In this document: piece after piece, positions 54,422-60,896 of the stretch
How positions within the stretch are numbered: position 1 is the stretch's first letter
How the letters are laid out: each line of letters starts with the position of its first letter
Assembly: GCA_902779085.1 (NCBI GenBank)
Contig: CACYZY010000006.1
Location: forward strand, 1-64,000
Origin: an uncultured Bacteroidales bacterium
GTDB lineage: Bacteria; Bacteroidota; Bacteroidia; Bacteroidales; Bacteroidaceae
Direction: 5' to 3'
Length of the DNA stretch: 64,000 nt
Notes under the pieces: generated by a model
Seen by the model: only the letters and a program-made list of their open reading frames with translations
The model's database searches: none
What the model was told of the DNA's origin: nothing
Program-made: the position numbers and the translations under genes

Positions 54422-54553
54422 GTGTACACTATTTTTTAATTATTATTTTAATCTGACTAAAATCATTTACAAAGAAAAGGAAAAATCTTTAACGAACGAA
54501 ATAATTTCAGGTAAAAATATAAAAAAGAACCTAATTATTTTCGTTTTGGCCTC

Positions 54554-55024
54554 TTATGCCTCTTTATTTGGCTTCTCTTGCATATTGTAAAAGATCTTTT
54601 TCAGCAGGTCCTGTCCTATAGCCAATTCTTCGGGTGAGACATTGATCAGTGCCTCACGCATAGTGGCATTGGCCACTAAGAATGCCTTTTCCTCAATAGC
54701 CTTCCCCTCTGGTGTTAGCAGAATCAGGTTGTTACGCTTGTCGTTCTCGTCGGTCATTCTTTTGGCCAGACCTTTCTCTTCCAGGCTGTCAATTAGCCTT
54801 GTCATATTAGGCTTGTCCTTAAAAGTGATGTTGCATAGTTCTTGCTGTGTCACCCTGTCCTTTTTCCATAAGAGTGACAACACGGTAAGTTGCTCTGGTG
54901 AGATGTCGATACCTTTTTTCTTGAAATCCATGACCAGTCGCCTGTTAATGGCAGCAGACACCCTTCCGTTCAATACTGCGAAGATCAAGGTCACGTCAAA
55001 ATCAAACTGCTCTATTCCTTTCAT
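54554..55024 (-). CDS. MarR-family transcriptional regulator
   Basis: The 156-residue cytoplasmic protein has the MarR winged helix: LTVLSLLWKKDRVTQQELCNITFKDKPNMTRLIDSLEEKGLAKR (helix-turn-helix from about 44), then the wing DENDKRNNLILLTPEGKAI with the conserved DxRxxxxxLT-like pattern. MarR dimers repress nearby genes until a ligand binds. It starts directly divergent from rpsF, and its promoter overlaps that of the ribosomal protein operon, but a MarR-type target may lie elsewhere. Confidence 0.93.
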   Translation of the reverse strand: MKGIEQFDFDVTLIFAVLNGRVSAAINRRLVMDFKKKGIDISPEQLTVLSLLWKKDRVTQQELCNITFKDKPNMTRLIDSLEEKGLAKRMTDENDKRNNLILLTPEGKAIEEKAFLVANATMREALINVSPEELAIGQDLLKKIFYNMQEKPNKEA

Positions 55025-55051
55025 GTTTGCCTTTTATTATTATTTTATCCA

Positions 55052-55081
55052 CAAAGATACGAAAAATTTTTGCAGTTCAAA
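55052..55081 (-). promoter_or_regulatory. marR-family gene promoter
   Basis: Minus strand TTTG (55081-55078), 18 bases, TATCTTTG (55059-55052), 27 bases before the ATG. Its -33 lies inside the rpsF promoter. Confidence 0.7.
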
Positions 55082-55099
55082 ATAAAATCCCTACCTTTG
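55069..55099 (+). promoter_or_regulatory. rpsF-rpsR-rplI promoter
   Basis: TTTG (55069-55072), 19 bases, TACCTTTG (55092-55099). Exact consensus; the leader to the rpsF ATG is about 40 bases. Confidence 0.8.
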
Positions 55100-55144
55100 C
55101 AACCGCATTTTGCAAAAACAAATAATTTTTAATCATTAAACAGT

Positions 55145-55486
55145 ATGAATCAATACGAAACCGTTTTCATTTTGACTCCCGTTTTGTCTGACGAACAGAT
55201 GAAGGAAGCGGTAGGAAAGTTCACTGGCATCATCACCGACAACGGTGGCAAGATTGTCAATGAAGAAAGCTGGGGCTTGAAGAAGCTGGCTTATCCTATT
55301 GAGAAGAAGACCACTGGTTTCTATCAGTTGGTAGAGTTTGAGGCTGATCCTACAGTGATCGCTAAGTTAGAGGTTAATTATCGTCGTGATGAGCGCGTTC
55401 TTCGCTTTTTGACATTGAAGCAGGAAAAATATGCTGCTGAATATGCTGCAAAGAGAAGAGGTCTTAAAACTAAAAAGGAGGATTAA
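55145..55486 (+). CDS. rpsF: 30S ribosomal protein bS6
   Basis: The 113-residue protein begins [23 protein letters not shown], has [27 protein letters not shown] and [14 protein letters not shown], all diagnostic of bS6. It pairs with bS18 on the 30S platform. In Bacteroidetes bS6, bS18 and bS21 form the pocket that holds the anti-Shine-Dalgarno end of 16S rRNA. No Shine-Dalgarno precedes rpsF; the C-terminal codons carry the site for rpsR. Confidence 0.97.
   Translation: MNQYETVFILTPVLSDEQMKEAVGKFTGIITDNGGKIVNEESWGLKKLAYPIEKKTTGFYQLVEFEADPTVIAKLEVNYRRDERVLRFLTLKQEKYAAEYAAKRRGLKTKKED
55475..55481 (+). promoter_or_regulatory. Strong Shine-Dalgarno of rpsR
   Basis: AAGGAGG 7 bases before the rpsR ATG. 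This is unusual in a window where nearly all other starts have no such site. Confidence 0.8.
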
Positions 55487-55488
55487 TT

Positions 55489-55773
55489 ATGGCACAGAAT
55501 CAGAACGTTCAAGAGCAGTCTGAAATCAGATATTTGACTCCCCCTTCAGTAGATATTAAGAAGAAGAAGTACTGCCGCTTCAAGAAAGCTGGTATCAAGT
55601 ACATCGACTATAAGGATCCTGAGTTCCTGAAGAAGTTCCTCAACGAGCAGGGCAAGATTCTGCCACGCCGTATCACTGGTACTTCCTTAAAGTTCCAGCG
55701 CCGTGTTGCGCAAGCTGTGAAGAGAGCCCGTCACTTGGCTCTGCTGCCTTATGTAACTGACATGATGAAATAA
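55489..55773 (+). CDS. rpsR: 30S ribosomal protein bS18
   Basis: The 94-residue protein has the bS18 core: [28 protein letters not shown] and [32 protein letters not shown]. It lies 2 bases after rpsF and has a full Shine-Dalgarno, in contrast to rpsF. bS18 is one of the proteins that sequester the anti-Shine-Dalgarno in Bacteroidetes ribosomes, so translation of this gene may sense ribosomes lacking it (inference). Confidence 0.97.
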   Translation: MAQNQNVQEQSEIRYLTPPSVDIKKKKYCRFKKAGIKYIDYKDPEFLKKFLNEQGKILPRRITGTSLKFQRRVAQAVKRARHLALLPYVTDMMK

Positions 55774-55774
55774 T

Positions 55775-55783
55775 AAGGAGGAG
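55775..55783 (+). promoter_or_regulatory. Strong Shine-Dalgarno of rplI
   Basis: AAGGAGGAG, 5 bases before the rplI ATG at 55789. Confidence 0.8.
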
Positions 55784-55788
55784 ATAGT

Positions 55789-56244
55789 ATGGAGATTATT
55801 TTGAAAGAAGATGTAATCAATTTGGGTTACAAGAACGATATCGTTAAGGTAAAGAACGGTTATGGCCGTAACTACCTCATCCCTACTGGCAAGGCTGTCA
55901 TCGCTTCTCCTTCTGCAAAGAAGCAGTTGGCTGAAGACCTGAAGCAGCGTGCTCACAAGCTTGAGAAGATCAAGAACGAGGCTTTGGCTAAGGCTGAGCA
56001 GTTGAAGGACGTAAGTCTGAAGATTGCAGCTAAGGTTAGTAACACCGGTACCATCTTCGGCTCTGTTGGTGCTATGCAGGTAGCTGACGAGTTGGCTAAG
56101 CTGGGCATCGAGATCGATCGCAAGATCATCACCGTTAAGGGTGCTGTTAAGGAGGTTGGCAAGTACGTAGCTAACGTACAGCTGCACAAAGAAGTGAAGG
56201 TTGAGATTCCTTTCGAAGTTGTAGCTGAGGCTGAAGAGGCTTAA
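55789..56244 (+). CDS. rplI: 50S ribosomal protein bL9
   Basis: The 151-residue protein begins MEIILKEDVINLGYKNDIVKVKNGYGRNYLIP, the signature of bL9, then has the long connecting helix rich in Lys, Glu and Ala (about 45-80) and a C-terminal domain from NTGTIFGSVGAMQVADEL on. It closes the rpsF-rpsR-rplI operon and is followed by a very stable terminator. Confidence 0.97.
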   Translation: MEIILKEDVINLGYKNDIVKVKNGYGRNYLIPTGKAVIASPSAKKQLAEDLKQRAHKLEKIKNEALAKAEQLKDVSLKIAAKVSNTGTIFGSVGAMQVADELAKLGIEIDRKIITVKGAVKEVGKYVANVQLHKEVKVEIPFEVVAEAEEA

Positions 56245-56263
56245 TAAACCCTCAAACATATTC

Positions 56264-56296
56264 AAAGAAGGCTCTGCATTGTGCAGGGCCTTCTTT
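56264..56296 (+). terminator. rplI operon terminator
   Basis: AAAGAAGGCTCTGCA / TGCAGGGCCTTCTTT with a three-base loop and one G-T pair (15-base stem), 19 bases after the rplI stop codon. Confidence 0.88.
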
Positions 56297-56306
56297 CGTT
56301 TCTCGT

Positions 56307-56363
56307 CTACTACGGGTAGAGCGGCCTTCTACTACGGGAAGACGGGCAGTCCTCCCGTAGTAG
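56307..56363. repeat. CTACTACGGG direct and inverted repeats
   Basis: CTACTACGGG at 56307-56316, again as CTACTACGGGA at 56329-56339, and inverted as TCCCGTAGTAG at 56353-56363. The last two form perfect 11-base arms around a 13-base loop, followed by AGTTTTA. It stands 10 bases after the rplI terminator. Possible second terminator, RNA fold, or mobile-repeat end. Confidence 0.65.
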
Positions 56364-56401
56364 AGTTTTATCGCTCTTTTTGCTCCAATATCCCCGACTG
56401 C

Positions 56402-56535
56402 TTGTTGCAATATTTGTTATGGGGTGATGCTGATGCCTTCTATGGGTTGCCGCGATGCTTGTTAAGAGGTGACGCAAAGCCTCCCGTTACCTGTCGCAAT
56501 ATCTCCTTTACCCCTATAGCAGATACTACAACGAG
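56402..56535 (+). repeat. Array of three degenerate 45-base repeats (copy 2)
   Basis: Units at 56402-56446 (TTGTTGCAATATTTGTTATG...), 56447-56491 (TTGCCGCGATGCTTGTTAAG...) and 56492-about 56535 (TGTCGCAATATCTCCTTTAC...). The third matches unit three of the array at 27222-27350 through CCCCTATAGCAGATACT, and the second shares AAGCCTCCC. Within the second unit GGTGACG and CGTTACC can pair. This stretch has no credible gene; a 92-residue frame across it (56279-56557) is composed of the repeats. Confidence 0.75.
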
Positions 56536-56591
56536 AGATAGCAAATACTGCAGCTAGTGATGGCAAGCCTTACCCTATGAGATTGCCATCA

Positions 56592-56664
56592 TAAACCATA
56601 GGTTTAGCAGTTGTAAACCATAGGTTTATGGGGCATTAATCATATGTTATTACCCTATTAATGC
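56592..56664. promoter_or_regulatory. Repeated TAAACC-ATA-GGTTTA sites and adjoining inverted repeat
   Basis: TAAACCATAGGTTTA occurs at 56592-56606 and exactly again at 56614-56628, 22 bases apart (two helix turns), each with 6-base inverted arms. Then GCATTAAT (56633-56640) is inverted as ATTAATGC (56657-56664). The layout looks like tandem operator sites, but no promoter or gene starts next to it; the nearest genes are convergent. Confidence 0.45.
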
Positions 56665-56728
56665 ATTTGTCATTTTGGGGACGCCTCTTTGTCAAGTTAA
56701 ACATTCTTTAGGAGGTTATATATAAAAT

Positions 56729-56756
56729 AATAGGCGGGGCATAAGCCTCGCCTATT
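56729..56756 (-). terminator. Terminator of the small alanine-rich lipoprotein gene
   Basis: AATAGGCGGGGC, loop ATAA, GCCTCGCCTATT with one G-T pair; on the minus strand it is followed by ATTTTATAT. It lies 37 bases after the stop codon. The GC core (GGCGAGGC/GCCCCGCC) is the same as in the hairpin at 8008-8033. Confidence 0.75.
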
Positions 56757-56792
56757 AATCTTTTGTGACATTTATAATGTCAGGAGTTGAGA

Positions 56793-57128
56793 TTACTTCT
56801 TCTCACCTAACTGCTTCTTAGCAGCATTGGCAGCGTCGTCAATAGCCTGCTTAGCAGCATCCTTAGCAGCGTTGGTAACCTCATCTGCCTTGTCCTTAGC
56901 AGCCTGCTTCAGTTCTTCACCTGCCTGCTTTGCAGCATCCTTAACTGCATCCTTTACCTCTACAGCCTTGTCAGCAGCTGCCTCAGAAGCAGCAGCGGCT
57001 ACAGCTGCAACAGAGTCCTTCAGATTCTGTGCTGCCTTGGTAGATTCTTCATTGTTTGCCTTGTTACCTCCGCAAGATGCGAGAGATACAGCTACGATAG
57101 TAGCTACGAATAATACAATCTTTTTCAT
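56793..57128 (-). CDS. Small alanine-rich lipoprotein with amphipathic repeats
   Basis: The 111-residue product has a lipoprotein signal ending SLASC (Cys19), then GGNKANNEES and a long Ala/Lys/Glu/Asp helix. Short repeats such as KDAAKQA and KDKADEVTNAA recur with a period of about 11 residues, as in apolipoprotein- and LEA-like helices, which suggests lipid- or membrane-surface binding. I know no specific family. The gene has its own promoter and terminator and is convergent to the repeat-rich region. Confidence 0.8.
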   Translation of the reverse strand: MKKIVLFVATIVAVSLASCGGNKANNEESTKAAQNLKDSVAAVAAAASEAAADKAVEVKDAVKDAAKQAGEELKQAAKDKADEVTNAAKDAAKQAIDDAANAAKKQLGEKK

Positions 57129-57215
57129 AGTTCACTTGCTTTAATAAACTAATAACTAATGTTTTACATTTGCTTTTAGGTGGTAGGGTAAGACCTCCCT
57201 TGCCTAAAAACCTTG

Positions 57216-57223
57216 CAAAGATA
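57216..57223 (-). promoter_or_regulatory. Promoter -7 element of the alanine-rich lipoprotein gene
   Basis: TATCTTTG on the minus strand, 87 bases before the ATG, giving a leader of about 80 bases. That is longer than for most genes here. Confidence 0.6.
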
Positions 57224-57277
57224 GGACGTTTTTTAATACGTTGTTCTCTAAAAATAGGAAAAATGCTTTTTTTGCTG

Positions 57278-57285
57278 TACTTTTG
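57278..57285 (+). promoter_or_regulatory. mtaB promoter -7 element
   Basis: TACTTTTG, 22 bases before the mtaB ATG at 57308; no clear -33. Confidence 0.55.
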
Positions 57286-57307
57286 TATCGTGTTATGGAG
57301 ATGAACG

Positions 57308-58630
57308 ATGACAGATAACCAGTTTTTCGAAGACAAAAAGGCGGTTTACTATACATTGGGCTGCAAACTGAATTTCTCGGAAACGGCAACTATCAACAAG
57401 TTGCTGCAAGAAGCGGGCATCAGGAATGTACGTAGGGGAGAAGAGGCTGATGTGTGTATAGTAAACACCTGCTCGGTGACCGAGGTGGCTGATCGTAAAT
57501 GTCGGCAGGCCATACACCGGCTGCACAAGCAACACCCCCATGCTTTCATGGTGGTGATGGGCTGCTATGCACAGCTGAAACCGCAGACGGTGGCAAGCAT
57601 TCCTGGTGTGGACGTGGTGCTGGGCGCTGAGCAGAAGAAAGATTTGCTGCAATATCTGGGTGACCTGTCAAAACACAACGAAGAGGGCGAGGCTTTCACT
57701 TCGCCATTAAAGGATATCCGTTCGTTTGCTCCATCGTGCTCACGTGGCAACCGTACGCGCTACTTCCTGAAGGTGCAGGATGGCTGCAACTATTTCTGTA
57801 CTTACTGCACCATACCTTTTGCTCGTGGCAGGAGCCGCAACGGCAGCATTGCCTCACTGGTGGAAGATGCCTGTAAGGCTGCTCTTGAAGGAGGCAAGGA
57901 GATTGTGATTACAGGAGTAAACATAGGCGATTTCGGACAGACTACAGGCGAGAGTTTCTTGGATTTAATCAAGGCATTGGATGAGGTGGAGGGTATTGAA
58001 CGCTATCGCATTTCTTCTATCGAGCCTGACTTGCTGACGGATGAAATCATCGACTTTGTGGCGCATTCCAAACATTTTATGCCGCATTTTCATATTCCTC
58101 TACAGTCGGGGTGTGATGAGGTGCTGAAGTTGATGCATCGCCATTATGACAGGGCTTTGTTCGCTCATAAGATCAAGCGCATCAAGCTACTGATGCCCCA
58201 TTGTTTCATTGGTGTGGATGTGATGGTAGGCACTCGTGGTGAGAGAGATGAATACTTTGAGGATTCCTATCAATTTATTAAGGGACTGGATGTGACGCAG
58301 CTACATGTGTTCAGCTATTCAGAGCGACCAGGAACGAAGGCATTGCTGATTGATTATGTGGTGCCTCCGCAGGTAAAGCATGAACGCAGTCAGCGTTTGC
58401 TGGAACTGTCGGATGAGAAAACACATGCTTTTTATCAGCAGTTTGTTGGTCAGGAGATGCCTGTGTTGTTAGAGAAGTCGAAAGCCGGACAGCCCATGCA
58501 TGGATTCACACCTAATTATATACGTGTGGAAGTGGAGAACCGTCCTGAGTTGGACAATCACATCGTGATGGTCAACTTGGGAGAAATGAACGAGGCAGGC
58601 GACGCTTTAAAAGGGAGGATACTATCATGA
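57308..58630 (+). CDS. mtaB: tRNA t6A37 methylthiotransferase MtaB
   Basis: MtaB adds a methylthio group to N6-threonylcarbamoyladenosine at position 37 of tRNA. The 440-residue product has the N-terminal cluster-binding Cys19 (TLGCKLN), Cys55 (VNTCSVT) and the GCYAQ cysteine. It also has the radical SAM triad Cys160, Cys164 and Cys167 in CNYFCTYC, and a C-terminal TRAM-like domain. TIPFARGRSRN and DGC are typical of MtaB rather than MiaB or RimO. Another ATG lies at 57301 in a different frame. Its stop overlaps the lpxL-like start (ATGA). Confidence 0.94.
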   Translation: MTDNQFFEDKKAVYYTLGCKLNFSETATINKLLQEAGIRNVRRGEEADVCIVNTCSVTEVADRKCRQAIHRLHKQHPHAFMVVMGCYAQLKPQTVASIPGVDVVLGAEQKKDLLQYLGDLSKHNEEGEAFTSPLKDIRSFAPSCSRGNRTRYFLKVQDGCNYFCTYCTIPFARGRSRNGSIASLVEDACKAALEGGKEIVITGVNIGDFGQTTGESFLDLIKALDEVEGIERYRISSIEPDLLTDEIIDFVAHSKHFMPHFHIPLQSGCDEVLKLMHRHYDRALFAHKIKRIKLLMPHCFIGVDVMVGTRGERDEYFEDSYQFIKGLDVTQLHVFSYSERPGTKALLIDYVVPPQVKHERSQRLLELSDEKTHAFYQQFVGQEMPVLLEKSKAGQPMHGFTPNYIRVEVENRPELDNHIVMVNLGEMNEAGDALKGRILS

Positions 58631-59517
58631 TTTACGGACAACGAATGAGTTATTGGCTTGCCTATGCTGGTATGCATCTGCTGGCTTTTTTGCCATTCCG
58701 TGCATTGTATGCGCTGTCCGATTGCCTGTATGTGCTGCTTCGTTATGTAGTGGGCTATCGGAAAAAGGTGGTGCGCACTAACCTGCGTAACTCATTCCCT
58801 GAGAAGAGCAAACATGAACTGCGTGAGATTGAGCGTAAGTTTTATCATTATATCTGCGACTATATGGTGACAGAGGTGAAGCTGGCGCGCATTACTGCTC
58901 AGGACATTATTGAGCGTATGAGTTATGACAATATTGATGTCTTCAGCGACAGGGTAGAACAGGGCAGGGGCATAGCTCTGCTGATTCCTCATTATGGCAA
59001 CTATGAGTGGCTGATAAATCTGAAACTCTTTGTACCCAGTGAATACCCTATTCTGCATATCTACAAACCACTGCACAATCCTTATCTCGACGAAATGCTG
59101 AAACAAATGCGGTCGAGGTTCGGAGGGGTAAACGTGGCAAAGCATGCTACGGTGCGTACTTTGGTAAAGATGCACAAAGAAGGAGACCTCTTTGGCGTGG
59201 GCTTTATTAATGATCAGTCGCCCAACAAGACGGAAGCAAATTATTGGACCACTTTCCTGAACCAAGACACTGTGTTTATGGATGGAGCTGAGAAACTGTC
59301 GAAGATGTTTGATTTGAGTGTACTCTATGCTGATATCCATTATGTAAAGCGAGGCTATTGGCAAGTGCATTTTGATGTGATAACCGACCGTCCTCAATAT
59401 ACTAATGAGGGTGAGATTACAGAGGCATTTGCCAGAAAGTTGGAACAAACCATCCGCCGTGATCCTCCTTATTGGTTCTGGAGCCACAAGCGCTGGAAGA
59501 TAAAGAAGAATGGATAA
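58627..59517 (+). CDS. Lipid A/lysophospholipid acyltransferase (LpxL/HtrB-like)
   Basis: The 296-residue inner-membrane enzyme has an N-terminal hydrophobic anchor (about 10-35) and the acyltransferase His-x4-Glu motif: HYGNYE with His122 and Glu127. It also has GVGFINDQSPNKTEANYWTTFLN, typical of LpxL/LpxM relatives that add secondary acyl chains to lipid A. It starts in the mtaB stop and its own stop overlaps the GT2 start by 8 bases, giving a three-gene unit. Whether the acceptor is lipid A is inferred from the family. Confidence 0.9.
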   Translation: MIYGQRMSYWLAYAGMHLLAFLPFRALYALSDCLYVLLRYVVGYRKKVVRTNLRNSFPEKSKHELREIERKFYHYICDYMVTEVKLARITAQDIIERMSYDNIDVFSDRVEQGRGIALLIPHYGNYEWLINLKLFVPSEYPILHIYKPLHNPYLDEMLKQMRSRFGGVNVAKHATVRTLVKMHKEGDLFGVGFINDQSPNKTEANYWTTFLNQDTVFMDGAEKLSKMFDLSVLYADIHYVKRGYWQVHFDVITDRPQYTNEGEITEAFARKLEQTIRRDPPYWFWSHKRWKIKKNG

Positions 59518-60529
59518 GGTTGCTGTAGTAATATTAACCTGGAACGGTAGTCAGATGCTGCGTTCTTTCTTGCCTACGGTGCTGAAACACACTGAGGGTG
59601 AGGCTAAGGTGTACGTGGCTGACAACGGTTCAGAGGACGATACGTTGAGAGTTTTGGCAACTTCGTACCCGTCAGTCAAGGTCATCCCGTTTGACAAGAA
59701 CTATGGTTTTGCAGAAGGCTATAATCGTGCCTTGCAGGAGGTAGAAGCCGAATATGTGGTTTTACTTAACTCCGATGTTGAGGTGACAGAACATTGGCTT
59801 ACGCCATTAGAATCATTCATGGATGCTCATCCAGAGGTGGCGGCTTGTCAGCCAAAGATAAAAAGCTGGCGCCATCGTGGGTGGTTTGAATATGCAGGCG
59901 CAGCTGGTGGTTTCCTTGATCACTATGGCTATCCTTTCTGTCGTGGACGTATATTTAATACCACAGAAAGAGACAAAGGGCAGTATGATACTCCATCACA
60001 AGTTTTTTGGGCAACGGGTGCTTGCCTCTTTATCCGTTTAAAGGATTATCTGGAAGCTGGAGGATTGGACGCTCGCTTTTTTGCTCACATGGAGGAAATT
60101 GACCTTTGCTGGCGACTCAATGCCAGAGGCAGACAGGTGTGGTGTATTCCACAGAGCGAGGTGTATCATGTGGGGGCAGCTACGCTGAAACGCGAGAACC
60201 CTCGGAAGACTTTCCTCAACTTCCGCAATAACCTTTTGATGCTTTATAAGAACTTGCCAGATGAGAAACTGAAATCCATCATGCGCAGGCGTTATTTCCT
60301 CGATTACTTGGCTGCTTTCTCTTTCTTCCTGAAAGGTCAGTTTCCCAATGCTATGTCTGTATTTAAGGCTCGTAGGGCTTACCAACAGATGCGTCCAGAC
60401 TTCTTCATCTCACGTAACATGAATATGCTGGCAGCTGTTGAGCACCCAGCACAAACTCTTTGGAACAAAAGCATCCTCTGGGCATACTATGCTCAGGCAA
60501 AACGAAAGTTCACTAAATTGTCTAAATAA
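59510..60529 (+). CDS. Family 2 glycosyltransferase (rhamnosyltransferase-like)
   Basis: The 339-residue cytoplasmic or membrane-peripheral enzyme has the GT2 fold: VAVVILTWNGSQMLRSFLPT, DNGSEDDTLRVL, YNRALQEVEAEYVVLLNSDVEV with the metal-binding DxD-like NSD, and FFAHMEEIDLCWR, the acceptor-side motif. After residue about 250 the sequence is helical, without clear membrane spans. Such enzymes add sugars to O-antigen, capsule or glycolipid; its coupling to the acyltransferase gene suggests work on LPS. It ends 4 bases from the convergent folB stop. Confidence 0.9.
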   Translation: MDKVAVVILTWNGSQMLRSFLPTVLKHTEGEAKVYVADNGSEDDTLRVLATSYPSVKVIPFDKNYGFAEGYNRALQEVEAEYVVLLNSDVEVTEHWLTPLESFMDAHPEVAACQPKIKSWRHRGWFEYAGAAGGFLDHYGYPFCRGRIFNTTERDKGQYDTPSQVFWATGACLFIRLKDYLEAGGLDARFFAHMEEIDLCWRLNARGRQVWCIPQSEVYHVGAATLKRENPRKTFLNFRNNLLMLYKNLPDEKLKSIMRRRYFLDYLAAFSFFLKGQFPNAMSVFKARRAYQQMRPDFFISRNMNMLAAVEHPAQTLWNKSILWAYYAQAKRKFTKLSK

Positions 60530-60533
60530 ACAA

Positions 60534-60896
60534 TTACGGTAATACCAAATGAACGGCAGCACTATGGAGATTAGCTTCCATAGGAGGATTGAGTTTTTCT
60601 AACAGGATATCTACAGAGGTTATTGTAGGGTAATCATCTAAAAGACGATGGGCAATGCGACCTGCAACGTGTTCCAGAAGGTTGGAGCGTTGTTGCATCT
60701 CGGTTTTCACCACTTCATATACTTCGGCATAGTTTACTGTGTCAGCTACGTCATCAGATTGCATAGCAGGAGTGAAATCAACCTCTAGAGTAAGGTTGAC
60801 AACAAATTCATTGCCCACCACGGCTTCTTGGGGAAGAACGCCGTGGTAAGCAAAGAAATGTATGTCTTTCAAGATGATCTCACTCTTCATAAGCAT
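60534..60896 (-). CDS. folB: Dihydroneopterin aldolase
   Basis: FolB cleaves dihydroneopterin in folate synthesis. The 120-residue product has the FolB pattern: IILKDIHFFAYHGVLPQE (with the FYAYHG-type motif), the catalytic-site VNYAEVYEVVKTE, and LLEHVAGRIAHRLL with the binding Glu, and it closes with VDILLEKLNPPM (the catalytic Lys). The ATG at 60896 shares one base with the malQ stop (TGATG), so translation is coupled; ATG 60890 is a second possible start. Pairing with a glucanotransferase has no metabolic logic and probably reflects gene packing. Confidence 0.93.
   Translation of the reverse strand: MLMKSEIILKDIHFFAYHGVLPQEAVVGNEFVVNLTLEVDFTPAMQSDDVADTVNYAEVYEVVKTEMQQRSNLLEHVAGRIAHRLLDDYPTITSVDILLEKLNPPMEANLHSAAVHLVLP

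Noticed and set aside
55100-55144. S6-S18 binding leader RNA before rpsF
   Set aside because: The 45-base leader has CCG and short repeats but I could not find the expected paired structure.
56279-56557. 92-codon open frame in the repeat region
   Set aside because: Consists of the rplI terminator, CTACTACGGG repeats and the 45-base array; no protein-like composition.
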